Part shown: one piece after another, positions 25,414 through 35,694 of the stretch
Layout of the letters: every line of letters starts with the position of its first letter
How positions within the stretch are numbered: position 1 is the first letter of the stretch
Assembly (NCBI GenBank): GCA_900543695.1
Contig: UQSG01000022.1
Span: forward strand, 1 to 51,655
From: an uncultured Clostridium sp.
GTDB taxonomy: Bacteria; Bacillota; Clostridia; UBA1212; UBA1255
DNA length: 51,655 nucleotides
Direction of reading: 5' to 3'
Position numbers and translations under genes: made by a program
Notes under the pieces: generated by a model
The model's input: the letters and a program-made list of their open reading frames with translations, nothing else
Told to the model about the DNA's origin: nothing
Database searches by the model: none

Positions 25414-26808
25414 TCAGAACAGCGCGGAGCCCGTCGTTCTGGGGAACGGAAGCACATCGCGGATATTGGGAATCCCGGTAGCATACATAATCAGACGCTC
25501 GAAGCCAAGACCGAAGCCTGCGTGCTTTGTACCGCCGAAACGGCGAAGGTCAAGATACCATTCGTAGGAGTCTTTTTCCAGCCCCAGTTCCGCGATCCGC
25601 CGTTCCAGATACGCAAGCCGTTCCTCCCTCTGGCTTCCTCCGATAATTTCTCCGATGGCGGGAACGAGAAGGTCCATTGCGGCGACCGTCTTCCCGTCGT
25701 CATTGAGACGCATATAAAACGCCTTGATGTCTTTCGGATAGTCCGTAACGAACACAGGCTTCCGGAAGATCTGCTCTGTCAGGCAGCGTTCATGCTCAGT
25801 CTGAAGATCACAGCCCCAATATACCTTATATTCGAATTTATCGTTATACGGCTCCAGCAATGAAATTGCTTCCGTATACGTTACGCGGCCGAATTCAGAG
25901 GACGCGACGAATTTCAGGCGTTCGATGAGCTCTTTGTCGTAAAACTGATTCAAAAAGGCCAGATCAGCCGGACATGTATCAAGAATATAATTTAATACAT
26001 ACTTTATCATATCTTCCGCAAGCTTCATGTCGTCGTTTAGATCTGCAAATGCGATTTCCGGCTCAATCATCCAGAATTCGGCAGCGTGGCGCGCTGTATA
26101 GGACTGCTCTGCGCGGAACGTAGGACCGAACGTGTAGATCTTACCAAACGCCATTGCCATCGCTTCGCCCTGAAGCTGTCCGGAAACGGTAAGAAAAGCG
26201 CTCTTTCCGAAAAAATCCTTTGAATAATCGACTGCGCCGTCCTCTGTATGCGGCAGGTTTTCCAGATCGAGCGTGGTGACGCGGAACATTTCTCCCGCAC
26301 CTTCACAGTCGCTGCACGAGATCAGCGGCGTGTGCGCGTAGACAAAGCCTCGCGAATGAAAAAACTGATGAATGGCAAATGCCGCCGCAGAGCGGATCCG
26401 GAACGCGGCGCTGAATGTATTGGCCCGCGGCCGAAGATGCGCGATCGTGCGAAGATATTCCATAGAATGCCTTTTCTTTTGGAGCGGATAGTCCGGGGAG
26501 GAGGTGCCTTCTACAACGATCTGATTTGCTTTGATTTCAAATGGCTGCTTCGCCTCCGGCGTTAATATAAGCGTGCCGGTGACGATGAAGGCGGCGCCTA
26601 CATTCTGCTTCGTGATTTCGGAAAAATTCGGAATGGCATGCTCTTCGAAAACAACCTGAATTCCTTTAAAATAGCTGCCGTCATTCAGATCGATAAAACC
26701 GAGCGATTTGGAGTCACGTATGGTACGAACCCAGCCGCAGACCGTAATTTCCTGGCCGGCGAATGTTTCGGGCGACGCATAAATCCGAGCAATTTCTGTT
26801 CTTTCCAT
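25414..26808 (-). CDS. asnS: Asparaginyl-tRNA synthetase
   Basis: A 464-residue class II synthetase that charges tRNA-Asn. It has an N-terminal OB-fold anticodon-binding domain (VCGWVRTIRDSKSLGFIDL), motif 2 at YTFGPTFRAEQSYTARH, and motif 3 at GFGLGFERLIMY. The ending RDVLPFPRTTGSALF is the AsnRS version. AAAGGA lies upstream of the ATG. It is complete and single; it has its own promoter. Confidence 0.96.
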   Translation of the reverse strand: MERTEIARIYASPETFAGQEITVCGWVRTIRDSKSLGFIDLNDGSYFKGIQVVFEEHAIPNFSEITKQNVGAAFIVTGTLILTPEAKQPFEIKANQIVVEGTSSPDYPLQKKRHSMEYLRTIAHLRPRANTFSAAFRIRSAAAFAIHQFFHSRGFVYAHTPLISCSDCEGAGEMFRVTTLDLENLPHTEDGAVDYSKDFFGKSAFLTVSGQLQGEAMAMAFGKIYTFGPTFRAEQSYTARHAAEFWMIEPEIAFADLNDDMKLAEDMIKYVLNYILDTCPADLAFLNQFYDKELIERLKFVASSEFGRVTYTEAISLLEPYNDKFEYKVYWGCDLQTEHERCLTEQIFRKPVFVTDYPKDIKAFYMRLNDDGKTVAAMDLLVPAIGEIIGGSQREERLAYLERRIAELGLEKDSYEWYLDLRRFGGTKHAGFGLGFERLIMYATGIPNIRDVLPFPRTTGSALF

Positions 26809-26866
26809 CTGATACCATTCCTTTCAACAATAAAAATCCGGACTGCCGTAAAGTACCGATTTATTT

Positions 26867-26895
26867 ATCATAGCACAATATTCTCGTAATATCAA
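26867..26895 (-). promoter_or_regulatory. Promoter of asnS
   Basis: On the minus strand TTGATA (26890-26895) and TATGAT (26867-26872) are 17 bases apart, with TG just before the -10 hexamer as an extended element. Confidence 0.75.
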
Positions 26896-26953
26896 TAATT
26901 TGCCATTAAAACGCCATATATTCGGAATACTATAAAAAAGCAGACGTCCCGGC

Positions 26954-26982
26954 ATGACAAAAATAACGAGGGTTGTTATAAT
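26954..26982 (+). promoter_or_regulatory. Promoter of the two-component operon
   Basis: ATGACA at 26954-26959 and TATAAT at 26977-26982 are 17 bases apart, with a TG extension before the -10 box. It lies 33 bases upstream of the response regulator start. Confidence 0.75.
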
Positions 26983-27015
26983 ATTGGCAGCGACGATCTG
27001 CAATGGGGTGGTAAA

Positions 27016-27696
27016 ATGACAAAATTATTGATAGCAGACGATAATAAGCAGATTACATCGGTACTGGCCGAATATGCCAAAAAAGAAGGGTATGCGGTAG
27101 AGATTGCAGGCGACGGAGCAGAAACGCTCGAAAAATTCAAAAGCTTTGAGCCTGATCTCATTTTGCTTGATGTGATGATGCCTCGCATGGACGGGTTTGA
27201 GGTGTGCCGCGATATCCGAAGAGAGTCAAATGTGCCGATCATTATGGTGACCGCCAGAGGCGAAGACTTTGAAAAGATCATGGGCCTTGATATCGGCGCG
27301 GATGATTATATCGTCAAACCGTTTTCCTGTGGGGAGGTTATGGCTCGGGTGCGGGCAATCTTGCGCAGAATCAGTCTGAGCACGGATAACAGCAAGATTT
27401 TTACCTGCGGAAATCTGATGATCAATCTGGAAAATTACGCGGTGGAAATTGATGGCGAGCCCGTACGGCTTACAAAAAAGGAAATAGAAATATTATGGAC
27501 GCTTGCGGCGAACACAAACAAGGTTTTCTCACGCGACGTGCTGCTTGACAAGCTCTGGGGATTTGACTTTTACGGAGACAGCCGCACGGTGGATTCACAT
27601 ATCAAGCGGCTGCGGGCGAAGCTGGATGAGCATCCGCACGAGGGCTGGGATATTGAGACGATTTGGGGCGTCGGCTATAAATTTGCGGTGAAGTGA
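27016..27696 (+). CDS. OmpR/PhoB-type response regulator
   Basis: A 226-residue regulator. The receiver has the acidic pair in IADDNKQ, the phosphorylatable Asp in LILLDVMMPRMDG (about residue 54), Thr in MVTARG and Lys in DDYIVKPFS. The winged-helix DNA-binding domain ends with GYKFAVK and includes SRDVLLDKLWGF. GGGGTGG precedes the ATG. Its stop overlaps the kinase start, so the two are translated together. The stimulus is unknown. Confidence 0.93.
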   Translation: MTKLLIADDNKQITSVLAEYAKKEGYAVEIAGDGAETLEKFKSFEPDLILLDVMMPRMDGFEVCRDIRRESNVPIIMVTARGEDFEKIMGLDIGADDYIVKPFSCGEVMARVRAILRRISLSTDNSKIFTCGNLMINLENYAVEIDGEPVRLTKKEIEILWTLAANTNKVFSRDVLLDKLWGFDFYGDSRTVDSHIKRLRAKLDEHPHEGWDIETIWGVGYKFAVK

Positions 27697-29252
27697 ATGG
27701 TATGGCAGAGAAAAGGCGTAAAATCAGATTCAGTATAGCCAACAAGCTGGCGCTGTGCTTTACCGCAGCGATTCTTGTACTGACCGTAGTGATCGCCTCA
27801 GTTTTCACAGTGCTGTTTCGAAACTATTCTAAGGATGTATACCGGGACAACATGAAAAAAACAGCGAGCTCCATCGCATCCGTGATGACGAGCGTTATAC
27901 GGGACGGCGGCGGCTCTTTATGGGATGCTTTTATCGAAAATGAAATATTTGGTAATCCGGGCTATTCTGAACGGATCGACGGGAAAAATGTCGTTTATCT
28001 TGATGGTCCGATGCTGATTCGCTTTGTAAAGGAAATCACGGATGCGGATGTCTGGCTGATCGATTCTTCGTTGAATATTTTAACGACCTCGCAGGATTCC
28101 AAAACGGAATACAGCAGTCAGTATAGTTTCAGTACGCTGCCGTATTCGGCGCAGAAATTTATTGCAAAAATTTTTGAGGATCAGGGCTACGAGGTCTATG
28201 GCGAGAACTTCAGCGAGGTATTGAATGTGGAAATCATGACGGTCGGAAGGCCGGTTTATTCTCCGAGCGGACAGGTGATCGGAGCCGTTCTTCTTCATAC
28301 TCCCGTGAAGGGAATGCTGCAGACGATTAATCAGGGACTCCTGATCCTGCTGGTCAGCCTGGCCTGCGCGCTCCTGATTGGAACCGTGCTGTCCGTCTTT
28401 CTGTCGCACAATATCGTCAGACCGCTCACAAAAATTAATCATACGGCGCTGCTGCTTTCGGAGGGCGACTATACGGCACATACCAATGTGAATCGCCGCG
28501 ACGAGATCGGGGAGCTTGCGCATACCATGGATGAAATGGGAGACAAGCTCAGAAAGGCAGAGGAAGAAAGTGAAAAGCTGCAGAAAATGCGCCAGGATTT
28601 CGTAGCAAATATTTCTCATGAGCTGCGCACTCCGGTTACGGTAATCCGCGGCTCTCTGGAAGCGCTTTGCGACGGCGTGGTAACGAAGCCGGATATGGTG
28701 GAGGAATACCACAGGCAGCTGCTCGGCGAAAGCATATATATGCAGCGCCTCGTAAACGATCTGCTCGATCTTTCCCGGCTTCAGAATCCGGATTTCAGCA
28801 TTAACATTTCTGAATTCAATTTATATGACTGCATCAGCGATGCCGTAAGAAGCGGACATAAAATCGCTCAGGAGAAAGGACTTTCCATTGATTTTCAATA
28901 CGACGCCACGCTTTATCTGATGAGAGGAGACTATGACAGGATTCGTCAGATGCTCCTGATCATTATTGACAACGCAGTAAAATTTACGGATCAGCCTTCT
29001 CATCCCATCCGGATTGCTTTGGAGGGCAATACAGTTTCCATAACGAATACCGGCCCCGGTATCAAACGGGAGGATCTGCCGCTGATTTTCGAACGCTTTT
29101 ATAAGTCGCGGTCTGAGAAGAATAAAAACGGAACGGGGCTCGGCCTTGCGATCGCAAAGCAGATCGCTTCCCGGCATAATATCGGGATTTCCGTCAGCAG
29201 CATAGAGGGCGGCCAGACGACATTTCGATTTGTATTTCCGGATAAAATATGA
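27693..29252 (+). CDS. Sensor histidine kinase, partner of the upstream regulator
   Basis: A 519-residue membrane kinase: an N-terminal helix at about 20-42, an extracytoplasmic sensor of about 165 residues with a Cache-like look (VGRPVYSPSGQVIGAVLLHT), a second helix near 215-237, HAMP, the HisKA box FVANISHELRTPVTVIRG with the phosphoacceptor His, and an ATPase domain with NGTGLGLAIAKQI. The start overlaps the previous stop (GTGA at 27693); ATG at 27702 is an alternative three codons later. The sensor ligand cannot be predicted. Confidence 0.93.
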   Translation: MNGMAEKRRKIRFSIANKLALCFTAAILVLTVVIASVFTVLFRNYSKDVYRDNMKKTASSIASVMTSVIRDGGGSLWDAFIENEIFGNPGYSERIDGKNVVYLDGPMLIRFVKEITDADVWLIDSSLNILTTSQDSKTEYSSQYSFSTLPYSAQKFIAKIFEDQGYEVYGENFSEVLNVEIMTVGRPVYSPSGQVIGAVLLHTPVKGMLQTINQGLLILLVSLACALLIGTVLSVFLSHNIVRPLTKINHTALLLSEGDYTAHTNVNRRDEIGELAHTMDEMGDKLRKAEEESEKLQKMRQDFVANISHELRTPVTVIRGSLEALCDGVVTKPDMVEEYHRQLLGESIYMQRLVNDLLDLSRLQNPDFSINISEFNLYDCISDAVRSGHKIAQEKGLSIDFQYDATLYLMRGDYDRIRQMLLIIIDNAVKFTDQPSHPIRIALEGNTVSITNTGPGIKREDLPLIFERFYKSRSEKNKNGTGLGLAIAKQIASRHNIGISVSSIEGGQTTFRFVFPDKI

Positions 29253-29297
29253 TATTGTAAACATTGTTCATTTTCAGATGGGGGCGGCAATGTTTCA

Positions 29298-31340
29298 ATG
29301 TTCGACAAGCAGTGGATTTTTAATATAGAGCAGCATAATCGCTATCTTTCAGAATGCGGCGCGCAGGGGAAAACGCCGTCTTTTATTGATGAGATTTTTT
29401 TTAAACGCGGATTCCGGGGAGCTCCCGGAGGACTTGACGACCTTTCGGATCCCTATGTGCTGCCGGATATGGATCGCGCGGTGGATCGGATTCTGGCCGC
29501 GGCCGAGGAGGGAGAGCGCGTTGCCGTATTTGGGGATTATGATGCCGACGGGGTAACAGCGTCGGCTGTTTTATATCATTTTTTTAAAAATTTTTTGGAA
29601 ATGGATGTCCTTTGCCATATTCCGGACCGCCTTTCCGAGGGATATGGCATGTCGTGCGGCGCGGTGGATCGCCTCGCAGAAGAGAACGTGACGCTGATCG
29701 TAACCGTAGACAACGGGATCGTAGCCTTCGAAGAAATCGCCCATGCCGCCGCGCTGGGAATCGACGTCGTCGTTACGGATCATCACAAATGTGCAGACCG
29801 CCTTCCGGAGTGCAGCGCCGTTGTAGACCCCTGTATTTTGACAGAGAAAACGCCGGCAAGCGACTTATGCGGCGCAGGCGTAGCATACGCGCTGATCCGC
29901 GCGATCGCAGATGTCTTGGGGCTTTCCGACGAGATCCGCCGCTACGTCCCCCTTGTAACGGTAGGAACGCTCGGCGATGCGGTCGCGCTTACGGGAGACA
30001 ACCGGATTCTGGTAAAATACGGGATGGAGCATCTCACGAAGCTTGGCTGGACGGGACTGAACATGCTGGTCGATAAGATTTCAGGAGGGAAAGAAGGAAA
30101 GATCACGTCTACCTTTATTTTATTTTATCTGGTACCGAAGCTGAACGCCGCCGGGAGGCTTGGAAATGCGGACCGCGCATTTCGTCTTTTGATCTCAGAG
30201 AACGCAGAAGAAGCGGCGAGCCTGACGGAGGAGCTGATAAGCGAGAATACCAAACGGCAGGCTGCAGAGGCGGAAATCACACAGCAGGCGATGCAGCCGG
30301 AAAATCTGGTAACGGGCGAGGACGATGCGGTGGTCGTAGCGCTCGGCACGGACTGGCATCCCGGCGTGATCGGAATCGTAGCGTCGCGGCTGACCGAGAA
30401 ATACGGGAAGCCGTCGTTTGTTCTGGTAAAAGACTCGGAAGACACGGCAAAGGGGTCTGCCCGCTCGGTAAAAGGCTTTGATCTGCACAAAGCGCTGTCG
30501 GGCTGCGCCGGACTGCTGGAACGCTTCGGCGGACATGAAATGGCGGCGGGGCTTGGAATCCGCCTGGAAAACCTTCGGCCTTTTATCGATTCCCTGAATA
30601 AATACGGCGCTGAGCATTCACAATATATAACGGAGCCGCCGAACCTGGAAATCGACGCCGTCGTTTTGCCTGAGGAACTGACGGTTGAAACGGTATCACA
30701 AATTTCAGAGCTTGAGCCGTACGGGACGGGCAATCCGCAGCCGCTGCTTTGCGTCCGAAGGCTCCGGATTCATCACTGTACCAAGGTCGGAGAAACGGGA
30801 AAGCATCTGAAATTATCTTTCTCCGGGGAGGCCGCAGACGGAAGGAAGCTTATGCTGGATGGCATAGCGTTTTCCCAGAGCGGCTATGAAGCGATTGTCC
30901 GGCGGATCGGCTGCCTGTGCAGCGTAGTATGCCGGGCGGAATTGAACGAATGGATGGGAAAACGGAGCGTGTCGCTCCTGATTTCGGATCTGCACGATGC
31001 GGATTACGATATTGATAACGGCCTGAAATGCGTGTATAATAGCGATTATATCACCGGACGCGGCTTCGCTCTGGAGCGCAGGCTGCTGGCGGTGATGTAT
31101 AAACAGCTCCTGGCTTATGGAGATTCATTCAAATTCAGCGATCTGTACCGCATCAGGGAAAATATGAGGAAACTGGGCCTGGAATGTACCTGGTACGAAA
31201 TCAGAAACGCGCTCGATATTTTTACGGAACTTGAGCTGATCAAAAGAAAGGATAAGCAAAATTTCAGCATCGTGAAGCGGCCGGGGAAAACGGAGCTTGG
31301 CGCGTCCGCCGTTTATTGCAGGGCGCAGGTGCAAGGGTGA
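29298..31340 (+). CDS. recJ: Single-stranded-DNA-specific exonuclease RecJ
   Basis: A 680-residue DHH-family 5'-3' exonuclease used in DNA repair and recombination. Motifs are GDYDADGVTASAVLYHF near residue 79, TVDNGI, the DHH signature in VVTDHHKCADRLPEC, and the DHHA1 region with GGHEMAAGLGI near 415. An OB-fold nucleic-acid-binding domain and a further C-terminal extension follow. The ATG lies six bases after a run of Gs. It stands directly before rel, a common arrangement in Firmicutes. Confidence 0.93.
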   Translation: MFDKQWIFNIEQHNRYLSECGAQGKTPSFIDEIFFKRGFRGAPGGLDDLSDPYVLPDMDRAVDRILAAAEEGERVAVFGDYDADGVTASAVLYHFFKNFLEMDVLCHIPDRLSEGYGMSCGAVDRLAEENVTLIVTVDNGIVAFEEIAHAAALGIDVVVTDHHKCADRLPECSAVVDPCILTEKTPASDLCGAGVAYALIRAIADVLGLSDEIRRYVPLVTVGTLGDAVALTGDNRILVKYGMEHLTKLGWTGLNMLVDKISGGKEGKITSTFILFYLVPKLNAAGRLGNADRAFRLLISENAEEAASLTEELISENTKRQAAEAEITQQAMQPENLVTGEDDAVVVALGTDWHPGVIGIVASRLTEKYGKPSFVLVKDSEDTAKGSARSVKGFDLHKALSGCAGLLERFGGHEMAAGLGIRLENLRPFIDSLNKYGAEHSQYITEPPNLEIDAVVLPEELTVETVSQISELEPYGTGNPQPLLCVRRLRIHHCTKVGETGKHLKLSFSGEAADGRKLMLDGIAFSQSGYEAIVRRIGCLCSVVCRAELNEWMGKRSVSLLISDLHDADYDIDNGLKCVYNSDYITGRGFALERRLLAVMYKQLLAYGDSFKFSDLYRIRENMRKLGLECTWYEIRNALDIFTELELIKRKDKQNFSIVKRPGKTELGASAVYCRAQVQG

Positions 31341-31346
31341 TCTTAC

Positions 31347-33545
31347 ATGGAGTATGCGGAACAATTTCAAAAATTGGAAGAACTGCTGAAGGCGCACAAT
31401 CCGGGCGTCGATCTTACCATGCTCGAAAAAGCGTTTGCGCTTGCAAGCGAGAAGCATAAAGATCAAAAACGGAAATCCGGGGAGCCCTTTATCATACACC
31501 CTGTTGCCGTAGCCACGATGCTGGCGGAAATGGACATGGATATGCCGTCCGTCATTGCAGGCATGCTGCATGACGTGGTGGAAGACACCTCTGTCACGAT
31601 TGAGGAGATTCGGGAAATCTTCGGCGACGAAATTGCGTATCTGGTAGACGGCGTAACAAAGCTGAAGCGGATTCCCACGTCTACAAAAGAAGAGCTCCAA
31701 AACGAGAACCTGCGTAAAATGTTCCTTTCCATGGCCTCCGATATCCGCGTCATTGTGATCAAGCTTGTAGACCGCCTGCACAATATGCGGACACTGCAGT
31801 ATGTAAACACGGACGCCCAGATTACAAAAGCGCGTGAAACGCTTGAAATTTACACGCCGCTGGCGCATCGTCTCGGTATGACAAAGATCAAATGGGAGCT
31901 CGAGGACCTGTGCTTCAAGTATCTGGAGCCGGAAGCGTACAACAGTCTTGTGACGCAGATTACTCAGCGGCGAGATCAGCAGGAGGCGTATATCAGAAAA
32001 GTACTTGACGCGATTCGCATCCGGCTGGACGAGGCCGGCATCAAAGCGTTTCTGGACGGAAGACCGAAGCATTTTTACAGCATTCACAAAAAAATGATTG
32101 CACAAAATAAAGCGCTCAATCAAATCTATGATCTCTTAGCTATCCGCGTCATCGTAGATACTGTGCAGGAATGTTATACGGTGCTTGGGATCATCCATGA
32201 AATGTATACGCCGATGCCGGGACGCTTCAAGGACTATATCGCCATGCCAAAGCCGAACATGTATCAGTCGCTCCATACCACGCTGATCGGCCCGGACGGA
32301 CAGCCCTTCGAGGCGCAGATCCGAACGTGGGAGATGCATAAAACGGCAGAAATCGGAATCGCGGCGCACTGGAAATACAAAGAAGGCGGAAAGAACGGAA
32401 AAACCTCCGACTATGACGGAAAGCTGGAATGGGTAAGAAATCTGCTGGACAATCAGAGAGAAGTGGAAGATCCCGACGAATTTGTGGAAACGTTCAAAAT
32501 GGATCTTTTTACAGACGAGGTTTTCGTATTTACCCCGAAGGGCGACGTCAAATGCCTGCCGAAAGGCTCTACCCCGATCGACTTTGCTTATGCCATACAC
32601 AGCGCCGTCGGAAACCGCATGATCGGCGCAAAAGTAAACGGCGAAATCAAGCCTCTGAACTATAAGCTTTGCACGGGAGATTTCGTGGAGATCATTACGT
32701 CTCAGTCTAACCATGGGCCCAGCAGGGATTGGCTGAACATTGTGAAAAGCTCCGAGGCAAAGAGCAAGATCCGCCAATGGTTCAAGAAGGAATGCCGCGA
32801 CGAGAACATCGAGCGGGGAAAAGAAATTATCGAGCGGGAACTGAAGAAGCAGGGCTTCCGGCACGAACAGCTTTTTAAAACGGAGTGGCTTGAGCCGATT
32901 CTCAAAAAATATAAATTTACCTCATACGACGATCTGCTTAACGTGATCGGCTTTGGAGAGCTGAGCGCGCAGAAAATTGTCAATATGCTGAAGGAGGAAT
33001 ATCAGAAATCCATTTCCGGAAGCAAGGAGGAAGAACTGCTCGCCAAGCTGGAGGCGTCGAAAAATCCCAAAAAGGAGCGGCAAAAGCAGCATGCCTCGGA
33101 TAACGGCATCATCGTAAAAGGAATCGACAACTGCCTCGTGCGTCTGTCGCGCTGCTGCAATCCCGTCCCGGGCGATTCTATCGTTGGGTATATCACAAGG
33201 GGACGCGGCGTATCTGTCCACCGAACAGACTGTCCGAATATCGTCGCCATGAGCGAGCTGGAAAATCGTGTGATCGACGTACGATGGGCGGAAAAGAGCA
33301 AGAACTCCTATATTGTAGACATTTCCATTAAAGCGGTCGACAACAGCAACCTGCTGCTCCAAATCGCAAAGCTCATTGCGGAATCCAAGCTTCCGATGAA
33401 AGCGATTAATGCGCGCACAACGCGCGATAATTATGAGCTGATAGACCTGACGGTCGAAATTACGGACAGAAGCGAGCTCGACAAGCTGGCGAAAAAAATC
33501 AACGGCATGGAGAACGTCGTTGAAGTCAGCAGAACGGTTAAATAA
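31347..33545 (+). CDS. rel: Bifunctional (p)ppGpp synthetase/hydrolase
   Basis: A 732-residue Rel-type enzyme controlling the stringent response. The HD hydrolase domain has GMLHDVVEDT at about residues 73-82. The synthetase domain shows GRFKDYIAMPKPNMYQSLH near 291; the RFKD form (rather than an acidic one) is the bifunctional type. TGS follows from about 390 (VFVFTPKGDVKCLP), then a CC-containing region (LSRCCNPVPGD near 600) and a C-terminal ACT domain. Six bases separate it from recJ. Known biology: the C-terminal half senses the ribosome. Confidence 0.96.
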   Translation: MEYAEQFQKLEELLKAHNPGVDLTMLEKAFALASEKHKDQKRKSGEPFIIHPVAVATMLAEMDMDMPSVIAGMLHDVVEDTSVTIEEIREIFGDEIAYLVDGVTKLKRIPTSTKEELQNENLRKMFLSMASDIRVIVIKLVDRLHNMRTLQYVNTDAQITKARETLEIYTPLAHRLGMTKIKWELEDLCFKYLEPEAYNSLVTQITQRRDQQEAYIRKVLDAIRIRLDEAGIKAFLDGRPKHFYSIHKKMIAQNKALNQIYDLLAIRVIVDTVQECYTVLGIIHEMYTPMPGRFKDYIAMPKPNMYQSLHTTLIGPDGQPFEAQIRTWEMHKTAEIGIAAHWKYKEGGKNGKTSDYDGKLEWVRNLLDNQREVEDPDEFVETFKMDLFTDEVFVFTPKGDVKCLPKGSTPIDFAYAIHSAVGNRMIGAKVNGEIKPLNYKLCTGDFVEIITSQSNHGPSRDWLNIVKSSEAKSKIRQWFKKECRDENIERGKEIIERELKKQGFRHEQLFKTEWLEPILKKYKFTSYDDLLNVIGFGELSAQKIVNMLKEEYQKSISGSKEEELLAKLEASKNPKKERQKQHASDNGIIVKGIDNCLVRLSRCCNPVPGDSIVGYITRGRGVSVHRTDCPNIVAMSELENRVIDVRWAEKSKNSYIVDISIKAVDNSNLLLQIAKLIAESKLPMKAINARTTRDNYELIDLTVEITDRSELDKLAKKINGMENVVEVSRTVK

Positions 33546-33562
33546 CGGACAAAGGTGATTTT

Positions 33563-34189
33563 ATGATCAGTTTTAAACGGTTTACAGAAGGGATTTTGGG
33601 ATCCAATACATATCTAGTGTGGGATTCGGAATCGAAAGAGGCGGCTCTGATTGACGCCGGCAACCGTCCCGGCCCGATTACTGAACTGCTGGAAGAACAA
33701 AAGCTTACCGTAAAGTACATCATTCTGACGCACGCACATTTCGATCACATTTATTATCTTCCGGAATACAGAAAGACGTTTTCCTCCGCGCAAACCGTAA
33801 TTCATGAGGAGGACAATGCGCTGCTGGCAAATCCGCGGCTGAATGCGTCGACGCTGTTTGGCTCGGCACGCGTTTTTGAGAAAGCGGATCTGACGGTGCG
33901 GGAGGGAGACACGCTGCTGCTTGGAAAAGAAACGCTGAAAATTCTTTCCACGCCCGGTCATACGCCGGGGAGCATCTGTATTCTTGCCGGAACGCTGCTT
34001 TTCTCCGGAGATACGCTGTTTTATTCCGGATTCGGGCGCACGGATCTGGGTGCAGGAAGCGTGAAAGCGCTTTCCGCCTCGATAGAACGGCTTTATACGC
34101 TGCAGGAGGACATCGAAGTATATCCGGGACACGGGACAAAAACCTCGATTGGACGCGAAAAAGCCTGCAATCCCTTTTTAGATTTCTGA
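33563..34189 (+). CDS. Metallo-beta-lactamase-fold hydrolase (YqgX/glyoxalase II-like)
   Basis: A 208-residue hydrolase. The zinc-binding motif THAHFDHIYYL lies near residue 53, with further metal ligands in TPGHTPGS near 133 and SGDTLF near 149, and a closing PGHG. The sequence resembles hydroxyacylglutathione hydrolase-like YqgX proteins of Firmicutes; the substrate is unproven. It lies 17 bases after rel and overlaps the start of hemZ by one base, so it is co-translated with that gene. Confidence 0.9.
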   Translation: MISFKRFTEGILGSNTYLVWDSESKEAALIDAGNRPGPITELLEEQKLTVKYIILTHAHFDHIYYLPEYRKTFSSAQTVIHEEDNALLANPRLNASTLFGSARVFEKADLTVREGDTLLLGKETLKILSTPGHTPGSICILAGTLLFSGDTLFYSGFGRTDLGAGSVKALSASIERLYTLQEDIEVYPGHGTKTSIGREKACNPFLDF

Positions 34190-35694
34190 TGAACGGTCTG
34201 GAAGAACGGGAACATCTTATTTATATGGGATTTCCGGGAGAGCGCCCGCCATACCACGTTTATGAAGCGGTACAGATCTTTAACGACTGCGGCGCTTTTC
34301 CCGTGCTTGTACCGAACAGCGCCTCGCCGCAGGATGCCTGCGGCGAGGGCTGCAGCGGAATTTGGCTTGCAAAGGACAGCGTACGCGCCGAGATCCCTGC
34401 GTTTGAGACAGTCGGGGAGAAAACGGCGCATAAGCTGCAGAAACGGGAAATCTATAAGATTATGTGTCGGTTCACGGGGTACCATTCTCCCTGGGGCTGT
34501 ATGACCGGCGTCCGCCCTGCGAAAATTGTAAACAGCTTGCTGCGTTCCGGTATGACGCCTGACGAAGCTGTCCGGGAGCTTAAAGCATTTTATCTTGCAT
34601 CTCCGCAAAAGGCGGAGCTTGCGGTGGAAACGGCCTGCAATCAGGAGCGCTTCCTGCAGCAGCAGCGGCGGCATCCGGAGAACGCTGCGGTTTACGTTGG
34701 AATTCCGTTTTGCCCCACGCGCTGCCTGTATTGCTCCTTCCCGTCTCATCCGATTGGTAAATATGTTAAGTCCGTGGATCGCTACCTTACACTGCTGGAG
34801 CAGGAGCTTGACGCCGTGATTCCGGCTGTACGGAATCATGGGCTTCGGATCGAAAGCCTTTACGTCGGCGGCGGTACGCCTACCGCGCTTGAGGAGGAGC
34901 AATTCCGCACGCTGCTGAACATTCTTATGCATACGGTCGGAACGGAAGGGCTCGCCGAATTTTCGCTCGAGGCCGGCCGGCCGGACAGCATCACGGCGGC
35001 AAAATTAGAAGCGGCGCGGGAAGCCGGCGTAACACGCATCAGTATTAACCCGCAGACCATGAACAACGACACATTAGAGCTCATCGGCAGACGCCATACG
35101 GCGGAGGAAACGGAGCAGGCTTATTTTTTTGCAAGAACGGCAGGCTTCCGCAATATCAACATGGATGTCATCGCGGGACTTCCGGGAGAGTCTCCTGAGG
35201 ATTTTGCGGAGACGCTGAACCGAATCGCCGGGCTGCGGCCCGACGCGCTCACCGTGCATACGCTGAGCGTCAAGCGCGCGGCAGATCTGAAGCGCGATGC
35301 CCGCGCCGCGCTGCTCCGACATGACGTTACGGGAAAAATGCTTTCTCTTTCCCGGACCGCTGCGCGCGAAATGGGAATGATTCCTTTCTATATGTACAGA
35401 CAGAAAAATATGCTGGGAAACCATGAAAATGTTTCGTACTGCCGGCCGGGCTGCGAGAGCCCGTATAACATTCATATCATGGAAGAGGATCAGACCATTT
35501 TCGCATTTGGAGCAGGAGGCGTCAGCAAGCTTTCCGTTCCGGTGCCGGATGCGGAGCCGAATATCTTGCGTTCATTTAACGTGAAAAGCGTCGAGGACTA
35601 TCTTGCGCGCTCTGGGGAAATGGCAGAGCGCAAGCTCCGCCTGGTGTCGGCGTCCCTCGAGGGGCCAGAGCTTACGGGAGCTTTTTCTCTTTGA
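34189..35694 (+). CDS. hemZ: Radical SAM protein HemZ (oxygen-independent coproporphyrinogen oxidase-like)
   Basis: A 501-residue protein of the HemN/HemZ family. It has an N-terminal segment of about 160 residues typical of HemZ, then the radical SAM cluster motif FCPTRCLYCSF near residue 181, which binds a 4Fe-4S cluster with three Cys. Downstream are YVGGGTPTAL near 226 and LEAGRPDS near 260. Not all HemZ homologues are true coproporphyrinogen oxidases. Its last 23 bases overlap the end of the convergent acetyltransferase gene. Confidence 0.9.
   Translation: MNGLEEREHLIYMGFPGERPPYHVYEAVQIFNDCGAFPVLVPNSASPQDACGEGCSGIWLAKDSVRAEIPAFETVGEKTAHKLQKREIYKIMCRFTGYHSPWGCMTGVRPAKIVNSLLRSGMTPDEAVRELKAFYLASPQKAELAVETACNQERFLQQQRRHPENAAVYVGIPFCPTRCLYCSFPSHPIGKYVKSVDRYLTLLEQELDAVIPAVRNHGLRIESLYVGGGTPTALEEEQFRTLLNILMHTVGTEGLAEFSLEAGRPDSITAAKLEAAREAGVTRISINPQTMNNDTLELIGRRHTAEETEQAYFFARTAGFRNINMDVIAGLPGESPEDFAETLNRIAGLRPDALTVHTLSVKRAADLKRDARAALLRHDVTGKMLSLSRTAAREMGMIPFYMYRQKNMLGNHENVSYCRPGCESPYNIHIMEEDQTIFAFGAGGVSKLSVPVPDAEPNILRSFNVKSVEDYLARSGEMAERKLRLVSASLEGPELTGAFSL

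Noticed and set aside
27693..27702. Frameshift between response regulator and kinase
   Set aside because: The GTGA overlap is a normal translational coupling junction, and both proteins are full length.
31125..32123. Minus-strand frame of 332 codons opposite recJ and rel
   Set aside because: It spans the junction of two well-conserved genes on the other strand and has no protein features.
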